A DNA stretch of 64,000 nt, taken from NCBI GenBank assembly GCA_009746045.1, contig RPFO01000003.1, positions 1 to 64,000 of the forward strand, written 5' to 3'. Source of the stretch: Mesostigma viride (lineage: Eukaryota > Streptophyta > Mesostigmatophyceae > Mesostigmatales > Mesostigmataceae). Below, one piece after another: positions 41,101-53,115 of this stretch (its first letter is position 1; each line of letters opens with the position of its first letter). The position numbers were made by a program, and so were the translations under genes. A model generated the notes under the pieces. It was not told the origin of the DNA. It worked only from the letters and a program-made list of their open reading frames with translations, and searched no databases.

Positions 41101-42955
41101 CTCACCTGCCCCTGCACGTGGTCCACCGGGATGTCGAAGTAGCCCATCGCCTGGCCCGAGTGCAGGTCCAGCAGCAGCACGCGGTTGGCGCCCGCCTCAG
41201 TGATCAGGTTGGCCATCAGCTTGGCTGCGATGGATTCGCGGCCTGACATCTGTTCGCAAGAGAATCCGGTTATACGGGCATATACATATGCCAGCATGTA
41301 CGAGCATATGCATATATCAGCATCAAGTCTAGGGGCACACGCAACGTGCGTCAGCGTCGCCCGCTTTCCCCCCCCCCCCCCCCCCCCCCCCCCGCCCCCC
41401 CCGCCCCCTTCCCCTCCACTCACCTTACAATTGGCAAAACAGACAAGGACGGCGGTGATAATAGCTACTCACTATGGATGCATCGCTTACAATATAAAGT
41501 ACACATAGGAAATTTAACCCCTCACCCCCTCACCTTTCGTTCCCTCTACACTACAGTACACCCCCGACCGCCGGTGTCTGAACCCCCCCCCCCCCCGTAC
41601 CTTGCGGTCGCTCTCCACTACAGTACACGTAGGGCCTTCTCTGACCCCCCACCCTACCCACTGACCTTGCGGTCGGCGCGCGCGTATCCAAAGTAGGGGA
41701 TCACAGCGGTGATAGTGCGCGCCGACGCCCGCTTGCACGCGTCGATCATGACCAGCAGCTCCATCATGTTGTCGTTCGCGGGCGGGCAGGTCGGCTGGAC
41801 GAGGAATACGTCGCACCCGCGGATGCTCTCGTTGATCTTCACGTAGATCTCCCCGTCTGCAAACCGCTTGATCTTGCACGATCCGAGCTCCATGCCCAGG
41901 TAGGCCGCGATCTCCTGCGAATACATGAATATGATGAAAGTAAATACAATATTCGAATTAGAGTTAGTTAGTACCACGGCAGCTCTATGCCCAGGTAGGT
42001 CGCGATCGCCTGCGACATGACAGTAATGTTGACATTGATAGGTGCGACGATAATTAGTGACACGGCAGCTCCATGCCCAGGGAGGGAGGGAGGGAGGGAG
42101 GGAGGGAGGGGGGAGGGAGGGAGGGAGGGGGGGGGGGGGGGGGGGAGGGAGAAAAGATTGTGGGTCTGTGCATGGGGGAGTAAATATGCAGAGAGTAAAT
42201 GAGATTGTTCATTCTCAGTGTCAAAGGGGCAACTTTGTCAGCGTCAAAGGGGCAAGTTAGGGTTACGCCAGGGTAAAGCGCGTTGTCCAGCAGCATTCGC
42301 TTCCCTTGGAGCCACGCTGGAAGTGCATGCGCGCAAGAGACGAGGGCAGCCCGAAAACAGGAGAAATATGATAGGCCCAGCCTACACAAAATCCTCTCCC
42401 TTCCAAAAGGAAGAGAATGGGAAGGGAAGGAGGGAAGGAAGGAGGGAAGGAAGGAAGGAAGGAAGGGAGGAAGGGAATGGGCTGCATGCTATTTGACCAC
42501 CCAATAGAGGCATGTCACTAGCCAATGTGTGGCCCACGTGATATAGTGCAGGGTTGCATAAAAGAAACGATTCCCCATCTCAACATCACTCCTTAAACCT
42601 GCCGTACTGTGACCGCTGGTATCCCACCGAGGTGGGCAAAGCTACTGCTGCCTCCCACAGCACATGTTTGCATCGGAAGAGTGCTAAATACAGGTACTCC
42701 CATCACAGGTGTGAAGTGCCAAGATAAACAGAGGCCGACGGATCGATCAATGGAGGGGGCGGGACGTGTCCGCGTCACCATGTATTGCCGTATCGCGTGG
42801 CCACGTACCTCTGTGAGTGGCTGGTTGGATGTCCCGGAGAATATCCGCAGCCTGTGCTTGTCCTTCGGGAGGTCGCGATGGCCCGCATTTTCATAATAAC
42901 TAGGAGGATATTGTAGCTCGTTTGGAGGAAGGTGAAGGCCGGATGCTTGGCTCAT
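38161..42955 (-). CDS. PRS: Ribose-phosphate pyrophosphokinase (PRPP synthetase), seven exons
   Basis: Exons on the minus strand: 42,955-42,809, 41,914-41,666, 41,249-41,106, 40,486-40,319, 39,855-39,786, 39,067-38,986 and 38,341-38,161. All introns are GT-AG and the phases join exactly, giving 346 residues. The enzyme transfers pyrophosphate from ATP to ribose-5-phosphate, making PRPP for purine, pyrimidine, His and Trp synthesis. Seen: [66 protein letters not shown], the PRPP loop [12 protein letters not shown] (residues about 256-267) and the end [14 protein letters not shown]. It is closest to class I plant plastid-type PRS1/2. There are about 35 residues before the core and no obvious transit peptide. 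An in-frame upstream Met at 43,054 is an alternative start. Confidence 0.93.
38668..38728 (+). repeat. 15-bp minisatellite in intron 6
   Basis: CACATAGGAATCAGCA-type units repeat about five times without spacer in the last intron of the PRPP synthetase gene. Confidence 0.85.
39338..39620 (+). repeat. Four 62-bp tandem units ending in a LINE-type 3' stem-loop
   Basis: GGCCCCCCTTGG starts at 39,338, 39,400, 39,462 and 39,524. After the last unit comes GACTCCCCAACGGGAG (stem-loop CTCCC-CAAC-GGGAG, 39,593-39,606), as at the 3' end of LINE A, then ATTAAAAT. It lies in intron 5 of the PRPP synthetase gene, on the opposite strand. Confidence 0.8.
41039..41110 (-). repeat. Triplicated 5' splice site of exon 3
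   Basis: A 31-bp unit containing GTGGACCACGTG and CAG|GTGAG (minus strand) occurs three times in tandem with 31-bp spacing. The first is the real end of exon 3 at 41,106; the others are inside intron 3. Confidence 0.8.
42074..42160 (+). repeat. (GGGA)n and poly-G microsatellite in intron 1
   Basis: GGGA repeats with an interrupted G run of about 17. A second purine tract (GGAA/GGGA) lies at 42,416-42,475. Both are in intron 1 of the PRPP synthetase gene. Confidence 0.85.
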
Positions 42956-44280
42956 AGGGTTGAAATTGTTGTTGAGGTCATGTTGGATGACCGCGCAACA
43001 TTTCTGATGATGATGATTGATGCAAAAGACCCAAGAATGCCCAGGCAAATTCACAGGCCGAATGCGAATGTGAAAACTTTAGCATAACATGATGTATAAA
43101 TCCAAATCCCTACAATTGAGAAACACAGTGCGTTCACAATTCTCATATCTGTGGGATTCTAAACACACAATCAACTATCCAGGGGTGGCTATCAATACGT
43201 AGCAATGTGGACAGCTGGGCGGGTGCAGCCTGGCTCACCAATGATTTAGATCGTGGGCACGCCCGCGATGCTCCATGGAAGACACTTGCCAGGTCCGGTA
43301 TCCTGGCAAGGCCTACCCCAGATGGCTTGGCCACAGACTTCTGACGGCATCGCGTAGACGCCGGGTCCGCACGCGCGTCTCTGCGTACTGCATACTTTAC
43401 GGCCGTCGTCGACGCTTGTAAAGAGACGCACTGCAGCATTTCTACGGCCACCATTTCATATCGTGCGGGGGCAGTAATTTAGCGTCTACAACGGAACACT
43501 AGGAACCATGACGTGAGATGGTAGTAATGGCTGCGCCCAGCTACGTTCGCTGACTCCTTTAAGGGGACGCTGTCGTCGGCATTTCGCTCGCACGCAACCG
43601 CATAGGGGCCACACCATGCAAGCCTAATTGCGGCGCAGCGGTCGCGGGGTCTCTAAGTAGGGACCCGTACTAGGGACTCCTACTCGCCAAGATCTTTTTC
43701 CCGGGCAAACATAACCGGAAACCCAGACCGCAAGACCGGACACTATTTGCTAGCAAACCGAGCGTTCGGAACACCAACGGGCACCAGCGGGTCTACGTGG
43801 CAACGCGCCCGGAGTGAGGTCAATTGGCAGGAACTTGCGCGTCTTGTGTAACGACGGGCCCGCCATTTGCCGCGCCAGATCACTGGCAGCAGATGCCCGC
43901 CACCCGAATTAAAAGTACTTTTGCCGCGCAAATGCAACGCGCCCACGCCGCGCCAAGAATTGTGGATGTAGATACCGTTGTGACGTGGGTTATCATGCTG
44001 GCATCTGCAGGTCGTGGCAGCCGCCAGGAGGCAGGTATTTGCAAGCGCGTCCCGACTGCCGCCAACGTAAATCGACGAAATGCCATGGAGGAGGTCGCAA
44101 CGGTGCCAGGCGCTGTAGCGTGCAATGATGCACACTGGAAGGCTGCACAATGTTCCCAGCTCCGTGACGTAGTGCCAATTGTGCAGTAAGTAGTAGTATG
44201 TGTCAAGGAGCAATGGGCTTGCCTGGGTTATTTGGCGTTACCATGAAAATCGGTTAGAGCGACCAAGTGCAAGGGGAACC
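42956..44280. promoter_or_regulatory. Divergent intergenic region of the two host genes
   Basis: About 1.3 kb separates the start of the PRPP synthetase gene (minus) from the WDR3 gene (plus). Short frames within it (for example 43,824-44,189) have no recognisable similarity. No TATA box or known element was identified; the 5' UTRs and promoters of both genes must lie here. Confidence 0.4.
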
Positions 44281-47200
44281 ATGGTGAAGGCGTACCTGCG
44301 GTATGAGCCCGCTGCTTCCTTTGGCGTCGTGACATCTACTAATTGTAATGTCCTTTTCGATACCAGCGGGAAGCTCCTTATTTCTGCAGCTTTAGAAAAC
44401 ACCATCGTGTGGAACGCCAAGCAAGGGGCGGCCATTCAGACTTTGCGGGTTGGTGCCACCTCCGACGGGTCAGTGAGCACCGGCAGCCGCGCGGCGGAAG
44501 TCACGGCGCTCGCGCGCCCCGGGAAAGGCTCCCAGATCGCGGCCGGCTACGCGGATGGCACGATCCGGCTCTGGAACATCGACGAAGGCTCCTGCGACGT
44601 CGTATTCTCCGGGCACAAGGGCGCGGTGTCCTGCCTCCGCTACAGCGCCGACGGCTCGCTGCTGGCGTCCGGCGGAAACGATACGGACATCGTCGTCTGG
44701 GACGTGGCCGCCGAGACCGGCCTGTACCGGCTGCGCGCCCACAAGGACCAGGTCACCGACCTCGTCTTCGTCAAGGGCAACGCCTTCCTCGTGAGCTCGT
44801 CGAAAGACACGCAGCTCCGCGTGTGGGAACTGGCGCTGCAGCACTGCGTGCAGGTGGTCGTGGGCCACAGGGGGGAAATCTGGTCCCTGGACCGAGACCC
44901 AGAGGGCCGGAGACTCATAACAGGGTCCTCGGATGGTGAGCTGCGACTGTACAAGATCCTGAGCGGCCAGGAGCCGGCCACGGTGGCGGGTGGGGCAGTG
45001 CCGGATGCCACCACGGGGGCCACACCGGGCGGCGGCAAGAATAAACGCAAGCATGCGGTTGACCATCCTGGGACCGCTGACGATGGCGGCGACCTGGCGG
45101 CGGTGACGGGCGACCGCATCATGCTGGAGGCTGTCGGGTCCATCAAGCTCCAGTCCAAGGAGCGTGTGGTCACTCTACGCTACAATGACTCTGGCAGCCT
45201 GCTGGGCTGCCAGGTGGCCGGCAAGTCCCTGGAGGTGTTCCGTGTGCACGACGACGTGGCGGCGCTGCGTCGCGCCAAGCGGCGTTGGAAGCGCAAGAAG
45301 GAGAAAGCGGCCCACAAGGGAGCCGTGGGGGGTGGGGACGCGGATGCCAGTAGCAGGCACGCGCTTCACGACGGCAGCAGTAAACACCACGCATCCGCGG
45401 AAGAGCTCGCCGGGGCGGCAGGCATGGTTGCGGGGGGGGGAGTGACAGAGGACAATAACGAGAATGTTATTCTGGCAACTGATGAGATCAGCCCATTCCA
45501 TGTCCTCCGCCTGCCCCACAAGATCCATTCCTTTGCGTTTGGCCCCGGGGCTCCCCACGGCCAGCGCGGCGGCGGCAGTGGCGGCGGCCAAAGTAATGCC
45601 GGCGGCGCTGTGGCCACGCTGGGCCTTGCCACGCACAACAACACCCTGCAGGTGTACGAGCTCAGGGGGTCCCTGGATGGGGGCGGCGACGACGCCCCCG
45701 CCGACGCGGTCCACTCCCACTCGATCGAGCACCCAGGACACCGGTCGGACATCCGTGCGCTGGCGTTAAGCTCCGACGACTCGCTGCTCCTTTCGCTCTC
45801 GCACAACGCGGCCAAGATATGGAACCCAAGGACGAGCGCTTGCCTTCGCACACTGGACTCCGGGTACGGGCTCTGTGGCCTGTTCGTTCCAGGGAACCGG
45901 CAGGTAGTTGTGGGCACCAAGACGGGCCAGTTGCAGCTGTTCGATGTTGGCGGGGCCGCGCTCCTGGAGAGCCTCGACGGCGCACATGACGGCGCCGTGT
46001 GGGCGCTCGCGGGGCTTCCCGGCACAAAGGGGTTTGTCTCAGGATCTGCGGACAAGACGGTCAAGTTTTGGGAGTATGCGATGGTGGAGGTGGAGCCCGA
46101 GGGGGGGGGGAAGCGGGGGTGTCGGAAGAGGGGAAGAAGGGAAAGAAGGGCAAGAGTGGAAAAGGGGGGGACGCGAATGGTGAGGTGAACGGGGATGGGA
46201 AAAATGAGGCTCCCCGCCCTCAGCGGCTGAGCCTCGTTAACGCAAAGACGATGACGATGACGGATGACGTCCTGTGCGTGCGCGTGAGCCCCGACGGGCG
46301 CCACCTGGCGGTCTCCCTCCTCGACAGCACGATCAAGATCTTCTTCGTCGACTCGCTCAAGTTCTTCCTGTCGCTCTATGGCCACAAGCTTCCCGTGCTC
46401 GGGATGGACATCTCATCCGATGGGACGCTTCTGGCATCCGGGTCAGCGGACAAGACGCTCAAGATCTGGGGGCTTGACTTCGGGGACTGCCACCGGTCGC
46501 TCTTTGCGCACTCGGACAGCGTCATGGCGGTGGCCTTTGTCAAGAACACACACTACCTGTTCACCGCGGGCAAGGACAAGACAGTCAAATACTGGGACGC
46601 GGACAAGTTTGAGGAGCTGCTGGTCCTGGATGGCCACCATTCAGAGGTGTGGTGCCTGGCCGTGTCGCGGCTGGGGGATTTTGTCGTATCGGGCTCGCAT
46701 GACAGGTCGCTGCGCCGGTGGCAGCGGACCGAGGAGCCCTTCTTCGTGGAGGAGGAGCAGGAGAAGCGCCTCGAGTCGCTATTCGAGGCGGGGCTAGGGG
46801 ACGGCGAGGGTGCGGCAGGTGCGGGGGACGCAGGGGTGGCGGGGAAGGGCGTTGCGGCCGAGGGGATTGTTAGCGTGGCGCGCCGCACGCAGGAATCGGT
46901 CAACGCGGCCGACGCGCTGGCGGACGCGTTGGAGATGGCGGCATTAGAGAGCGAGCGGTTGGAGGCGGAGGCGTCGAAGCTCAGGGAGAAGGAGGGGGGG
47001 GCAAAGGAGGGGAAGAAGAAGGGGGGAGCCAAGGGCAAGGGGGACCTGTTGACCGGCGGCAAGAAGAAGGGCGATTCCTCTGGAGTCTTGGGCAAGGAGA
47101 CAGGAGGGGGGGATGAGGAGGACGAGGAGGGGGGTGTTGATGGGGAGCGGGCGGGTGATAAGGACAAGGCCAAGGCCCCTGCGATTGCCCCTAACCCGCT

Positions 47201-47783
47201 CATGATGGGCCTGGGACCCTCGGCCTACATCCTGAGTAAGCTGGTGGCGGTGCGCAGCAGCGACCTGGAGCAGGCGCTCCTCCTGCTCCCCTTCACGTCC
47301 GCGCTGACGCTCCTGACCTACCTGTGCGGGTGGCTCGAGGCGGGGGGGGTGGACGCCGGTGCCGGCCGCCTGCAGCGCCAGCAGCAGCACCTGGAGCTGC
47401 TGGCGCGCGTGGCTGTGCTCCTGTTGCGCCTGCACCAGCGCCAGCTGTCGGCGACCCCGGCGGCACGGCCGACGCTTGTCCGCCTGCACGCGTCGCTGCG
47501 CCCTGCGCTCCAGGGGCTCAAGGACTGCGTCGGGTACAACCTCGCGGCGGTCGCGCACGTGCAGGGTGCGCTCGCGGCGAGGGGCAACATGCGGCTGTTC
47601 GAGGACGCGGACGACAAGGTGAGGGAGGTGCGGCGCCAGCTGGCAGAGGTGGGCGCGCTCGGGGACGCGGAGAGGCAGGCGCAGAAGCGGCGCAAGCGGC
47701 AGAAGGAAGGCAAGGAGAAGCGCAAGGCCGAGGCAGAGGCTGCAGGGAAGATCAAGGGGAAAGGGAAGGAGAAGGCCAAATGA
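44281..47783 (+). CDS. WDR3: WDR3 / Utp12 (Dip2) small-subunit processome WD40 protein
   Basis: ATG 44,281 starts MVKAYLRYEPAASFGVV, matching the WDR3 N-terminus. The first half holds WD repeats (IAAGYADGTIRLWNID, LLASGGNDTDIVVWDV, GLYRLRAHKDQVTDLVF, RLITGSSDGELRLYKI). The second half starts with DDVLCVRVSPDGRHLAVS and continues through LASGSADKTLKIWGLD and VKYWDADKFEELLVLDGH. The Utp12 domain is at residues about 971-1115 (GPSAYILSKLVAVRSSDLEQALLLLPF), followed by a Lys-rich nucleolar tail. The protein is part of the U3 snoRNP and acts in 18S rRNA processing. The two halves lie in different frames: a G10 run at 46,101-46,110 needs one more G. In an essential single-exon gene, consensus error is the simplest cause. 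About 1167 residues, longer than animal WDR3 (about 940) because of Gly/Lys-rich inserts. Confidence 0.9.
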
Positions 47784-48404
47784 TAGGGCCTATTAAGTTG
47801 ATAGAAATGACGATGGTGGACAGCAATGTAGGCTGATGGAAAGGATTGCATGGGACGAGGAAACGAGGAAGGCTCGTGGGTTGTATGAGTTTAGACGACA
47901 GCACTCGTGGAGGGGTACGAGGTTGGCATGGAAGCCAACCTCATCGGCGGCTTTTTTGTCGGTCTCCATTCTTGCAAGGCAACTGAAGTACGAGAAACAG
48001 AAAGGTGAATGCTCATCTGAATGCTGGAGATCTGGTTGCCTGGTTGAAGCAGACATGCGTCAAGCTGCATGTGTTCTCGACAAAGAGGCGTTTTCTATTG
48101 GCAGTAATAGGCATGGCCACGGGCTGGGTGTACTTGGTAATACCACTGTATTTATTTTTGTCCTTGGTCTCTAGGCTTTTGAATCAATTGTGACACGGTC
48201 CCATTGGGAGCCGCAGACCACACAGCTAGGCTTGCATTTGTTAAAATGCATGATTAGCATATTTAGTGAGATAACTGGTTGTCTCCTTGAGATAACTGGC
48301 TGCCGTACACAGCATTCAAAAACAAGACAATCTGGTTATTAAAATAGGAGGTCCCATGATGCAGCTGAGCATGTGCAGACATGGCTTGATTGCCTGGCAA
48401 GACT
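47784..48404. other. Non-coding host DNA downstream of WDR3
   Basis: 3' flank. A 35-bp scrap of LINE A RT sequence lies at about 48,366-48,400 (GCATGTGCAGACATGGCTTG). No gene. Confidence 0.4.
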
Positions 48405-49390
48405 ATTAGCAATTAGCAGGCCCATGAGATTAGCGTGTATACATACTCCGCGACTTTCACCACTTCAGTTTTTACGGTGACGGACTGCAATATACGAGAA
48501 CGCTCATAACTTTTGCCTCCGGTAATGAAATTACACCGGGTTGGTTGCAATAGAATCGTCTTCTCAAGACGAACACGCTGATATAATTTTCGGCAGCCAT
48601 CGCCAAAGATTTCGCAAGCTATCGACATCGGCCTGCCCAGCAGATCTCGCTATTTTTCAGCACGATATGGCGGCCTCCCGCACGTGATCAGTGCGCCTGC
48701 GCCCCCAACATCGTATAGGTGCTATATTAAGCGTAGATATGGAGGCCCCCGCACCGTCTTCGGCCCTTGTCGCCGAATCTCTTGATGCCAAAATTGCCGC
48801 GGGCCCCCCCTCCGCCTCCACCGACTCCATCACCGCCCAGCTCCGCGACATCGACCAGCACCTTAAGGACAATGCCATCGCCATCGAGGCCCTGCAGAAC
48901 ACCGCAGGCCTCACCGCCCAGGCGGTGAAGGACATTGCCGCCATGCAAGCCAGCCCCTGCTGGCCTGGCCGGCGATGCTCCTCCCATCACGACCTGCCGG
49001 GCGGACATGCTTTAAGCAACACACCACCTCCACCACCTCCGCCGTCACAGCCCAGCTCCAGCGGCAGACGCTTGACCTCCGCGAGGAGGCCGAGCTCGCC
49101 AAGCGCAGCCTCAATGTCATCGTCAAGAACTTCGACATGGAGGAAGGTGAGAATTCCGAGAAGCTTACGCGTGCGCAAGCCCCTGGGCAAGATCGAGAAA
49201 CAGGACCTGTTCAAGCTAGGTCCTCGTCCTTCCTGTTCTCACGTATCGGGGGCCGAGACGTGGACCCTCACCGCCGACCTGGCCTGCAAGCTGGACGGCG
49301 CGGTCACCAACATGCTGCGTTCCATTTTCAGAGTAGGATACGCTGCTCATGTCCGCAATGAGGACCTGTACCAGGGCATGCCATATCAAA

Positions 49391-51378
49391 TTAATTAATT
49401 AATTAATTAGGAACATAACTCCGTTGGGAGTATATGTAGCACATAGCCCTGAGAAGGGGCATATGAGCCTATAATACATTCTAAGCTACTTCCTGCAAGG
49501 GTGGGAATGTAAACAACACTTGCTCTAGGTGCACCAGGGCACCCGCACCCTCATGGTCTATCACGCTATGCCCGGGTAAGGGGGGAGCATGCCTGTGAGG
49601 GGGAAGATCATCATGGCTATACAAGAGCTATGGCATGGCTTCTCAGCAGAGAGTGACTCCCTGCATGGGCACAACATTACTAAATAAGGCTAGGCATCGT
49701 CTGGAGTGTGGCACATCATAGGCACACATGTACATGACTAAAAAGGCTAGGCCTCAGCTGGTATAGTGCCTGTAGTAGGCGGGCATGTACAAGGCCACTG
49801 TCTAACTATTCTACACTACTGCTGTATTCCCCTAGGCTGGGGCTGGAGTTGCTGGGGCCGCGGTGGTCGAGGGGGTCGCTTGCCAGGGCTTGTGGCCGAC
49901 GTAGATGGCCGCCCCCTTCCAGTACACCGGCTGGCCCGCCTTGGTCTGCCGGAGCTGGAGGTAGGTCGGCCATAGCTCCCGTCGTCGTTGTTGCTGTGCC
50001 AGGGTCAGGTCGTCGTCAAGGGTGAAGAGAGTCTTCTCGAGCCGCTTGCGGCGTCTGAGAAAAGAAATCTTGTCCGCCGGGGTCTTAATTAAAGGTGAGA
50101 AGGAGCGGGGGCGGCCCGGCCTTACCCCGCGCGCGGGGAAGGCGGTGGGCGGCCAGCTCGATCTCACCAGTAAGGCCCATGCGATCGAGGATTTCTCTCT
50201 CAAAAGCACGCGCAAGCTTCTCGGAGTTCTCACCTTCCTCCATCTTGAGATTCTTGACAATGACGTTGAGGCTGCGCTTGGCGAGCTCGGCCTCCTCGCG
50301 GAGGTCAAGCGTCTGCCGCTGGAGCTGGGCTGCGACGGCGGAGGTGGTGGAGGTGTTATGTTGCTTAAGCATGTCCGGCCAGGTCGTGATGGGAGGAGCA
50401 TCGCCGGCCAGGCCAGCCGGGGCTGGCTTGGCGGCAATGTCCTTCACTGCCTGGGCGGTGAGGCCTGCTGTGTTCTGCAAGACCTCGATAGCGATTGCAT
50501 TATCCTTGAGGCGCTGGTCGATGTCGCGGAGCTGGGCGGTGATGGAGTCGGTGGAGACGGAGGGGGGGGGGGAGGTGGAGGCGAGGAGGGTGGCGGTGGC
50601 GGTGGGGATGGTGGGGAGCTCAGCAGCCAGCGTGCCGCCAAGTGCCGCCACATCTGCGGCAAGAGGGGTCACGTGCTGCTCGAAAGCTTCCTTGAGGAGG
50701 GTGCGGATGGAGGCTTCGGAGGGGAAGGGGGGCGGTTTGGGAGCCCAGATCTCGGATTCGGAGCGTCCAACAAGGGAGCAGAGGGCGAAGCGTTGAAGCT
50801 TGGGGCGAGGCATGCGGTGAATGATTGGGAGAGCCTCGGCGGGGTCGACAAGCTCGCCGCCACCAGGCCAGCGGCCACGGTTGTGGGTCGTGAGGTACAC
50901 GCACATGGCTAGAAGCGAGGCGTGATTACCGTAATAAAAGTCTTCCATAATCCAACTGGGGCTGCGCTGCCAGAAGCCGGGGCTGTTGACGTCAAAGGAG
51001 CGCTCTTCCCAGGGCGGCTCAGCAGAGCGACTGCGCTTAGGTTCAGGCGATGCTGATGGCGAGGCGAGCCCGGGAGGCTGGGCGAGCACCAGTGCACTAC
51101 TAGTGTCACCGTTGCCATCTGGGCCGGTGGGCGAAGCTGCAGCCGAAGCTGCAGGCGTATTTTCATTGCCGAGCGCAGCCGCCAGGCTGCGTTGCGTCGA
51201 GAGGCGTTTGCTCATCGTATATTGCGTAATAGCGTCGGGAAATTATATCAGCATGTGCGTCTTAGAAAGACGAAGCGATTGTGATATTCACAGCTGAATT
51301 CGGCGCTCAAACGTGAAAGTTATGAGCTCCGACAGCCATGGCTACCTCGTGGCTCGTGGCTCGTACAAAATCAATGCG
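49391..51378 (-). mobile_element. ORF1-only retroelement, copy 2 (complete)
   Basis: 13-bp duplication ATGCCATATCAAA at 49,378-49,390 and 51,379-51,391. On the minus strand: 5' leader with CGTCTTTCTAAGACG hairpin (about 51,262-51,276), ORF1 (51,215-49,832), 3' UTR, stem-loop at 49,418-49,431 and a TTAA-type tail. No RT or endonuclease coding sequence is present between ORF1 and the tail. Confidence 0.85.
49832..51215 (-). CDS. ORF1 protein of the ORF1-only element (L1-ORF1 / Transposase_22-like)
   Basis: ATG 51,215 begins MSKRLSTQRSLAAALGNEN. Pro/Ser/Ala-rich N-terminus; a conserved segment PKLQRFALCSLVGRSESEIW; a coiled coil (AQLRDIDQRLKDNAIAIEVLQNTAG, QLQRQTLDLREEAELAKRSL); an RRM-like strand pair (NVIVKNLKMEEGENSEKLARAF, HRLPRARG); and a C-terminal domain (PADKISFLRRRKRLEKTLF, LAQQQRRRELWPTYLQLRQ, PVYWKGAAIYV). 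This is the order of LINE-1-type ORF1 RNA chaperones. One indel near 50,090 shifts the frame between RRM and C-terminal domain; otherwise it is open for about 460 codons. Confidence 0.7.
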
Positions 51379-52599
51379 ATGCCATATCAAAGAGACAACC
51401 ATATATCACCAGCACCATTAAGCAGCGACGCCTGCAGCTAGTAGGGCACCTAGCTCGCACCAACCAGGTAGACACCTCACGTGGCCCCCCCGCAGGCCTG
51501 CGACCAGCTCAGCCTGGCCGGCACCTCCTGCATGACGTGGGCCGGGCCCAGTGATGTTAGACGCCGCAAGGCCCGCTGCTTCAAAGAACAGCTAGTAGAG
51601 GACATGGGGGGCCTAGGCCTCTCCGTGATTTGGAAAAAGATGATGGACAAGGCCAAGTGGGCCCAGGTCATAGAGGACAACGAGCCCCCCCCAGTGGGGA
51701 AGTGCCCGCGTGTGCAAACCCGTGGGAGGCACGCCAGACAGCTCCCCTAGGGCAGCGTGAGGCTATCTAGATAGATGTTGTAGTTAGATTGTTGTAGATA
51801 GATGTCGTAGGTAGCTGATCTGTAGAAAGATTGAGACCGGTAGGACTGTTTGCACCCATCCATCCATCGGGGTTAATGCTCCGTGACTCCCCAACGGGAG
51901 CACGAGTCTAATTAATTAATTAATTAATTACGCGTGCGTTTGAGAGATAAATCCTTGGTCGCATGGGCCTTAATGGTGAGATCGAGCTGGTCGCCCACCG
52001 CCTTCCCCGCGCGCGGGGTAAGGCAGGGGCTCCCCCGCTCCTTCTAACCCGGCGGACAAGATTTCTTTTCTCAGACGCCGCAAGCGGCTCGAGAAGACTC
52101 ACTTCACCCTTGACGACGACTTGACCCTGGCGCAGCAACAACGGCGACGGGAGCTATGGCCGACCTACCTCCAGCTCCGGCAGACCAAGGCGGGGCAGCC
52201 GGTGTACTGGAAGGGGGCGGCCATCTACGTCGGCCGCAAGCCCTGGCATGCGACCCCCGCGGCCCCAGCGACTCTGGACAGACGCCCCAGCTTACGGCTG
52301 GACCCACACCTGGGTGAGTCTCAGGTGGGTTTCCGTCGTCGGCCGTAACACTGTCATGGCTGTGTTTGTCGCGCGCCGGTTGATGGAGGAGGTGCGTCGC
52401 CTTTGCCCTGACAGTTTGCCACTGGTCTTCATTTTTGTTGACTATATCAAGGCTTTTGACACGGTCCTCTGGGAGGCTCTTTGGGCCATCCTAGCTCTGA
52501 ATCGGGTGCCACTGGCCAGCGTTTATTGCTGCCATTCGTCGACTGTATGAGGGCTCACAGGCAGTAGTGCGGACTGCGGAAGGCACCACCCAGTTAGTC

Positions 52600-53115
52600 T
52601 CCATGCTTTGCTGCAGACTAAGTCAGAATCAAAGGCATTGTGAATACAACGTATGAATAAGCCTTGTAAACCTATGTTGGTATGTAAATATAAATACCAC
52701 GTGGGCTATGCAGATAGGATTTGAGTCGAGTCACATACATTTCCCTACTAGATATAGGTACTTTGGGTACCGTGGGGTACGTGACAGATGTCAGTACCCA
52801 GTATACGTAGTGTCCTGTCATTGGACGGTACTAGAGTATCCTAGATAGGGAACGTACTGCAGCGTGCATTGATCTATGATCACACGATGCAGTGACTAGA
52901 CTGCTAGCTACCTGTCATCGTGCGGCCTCGGGCCAACGGTCTGCACCCAACGGTCACTGCTGGCGGCGCGGCCAGTGCAAGAGGAACGTTGATAAAGGGT
53001 AAACCTTTTTTCTAATGAATCAAGCAATTCGTTGCTCACAAAGGCTCTCTGCATTCTCAAGCAATCTATCCGAAACGCTAACTCACCCTGCATGGGCACC
53101 ATCCCCCCTTCACCA
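52600..53115. mobile_element. Unidentified insertion of about 0.5 kb in the LINE C RT domain
   Basis: RT homology stops after GAAGGCACCACC and resumes at TTCACCACGGGGTGTGGCAAGG (about 53,109). The intervening AT-rich DNA matches nothing else here. GGCACCACC and GGCACCATC at the edges may be a decayed target duplication. Boundaries are approximate. Confidence 0.4.

Larger units (their letters stand above)
49176..51927 (+). mobile_element. LINE A, 5'-truncated, inserted in LINE C ORF1
   Basis: Starts at CAAGCCCCTGGGC (ORF2 C-terminal region) and ends in the (TTAA)n tail. The 11-bp duplication TTACGCGTGCG occurs at 49,165-49,175 and 51,928-51,938. It is itself split by the element at 49,391-51,378. 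The C-terminal frame resumes at 51,392 and runs to about 51,750; a 4-bp CATG insertion near 51,530 shifts it. The 3' stem-loop is at 51,887-51,900. Confidence 0.85.

Noticed and set aside
41346-41420. Proline-rich coding segment
   Set aside because: It is a poly-C run in intron 2 of the PRPP synthetase gene.
43824-44189. 121-residue frame before WDR3
   Set aside because: Lies in the divergent promoter region; no motif, and frames open equally on the other strand.
48691-49398. Chimeric LINE C-ORF1 / LINE A-ORF2 gene made by template switching
   Set aside because: An 11-bp duplication (TTACGCGTGCG) flanks the LINE A part and the ORF1 sequence resumes at 51,939, so it is a simple insertion.
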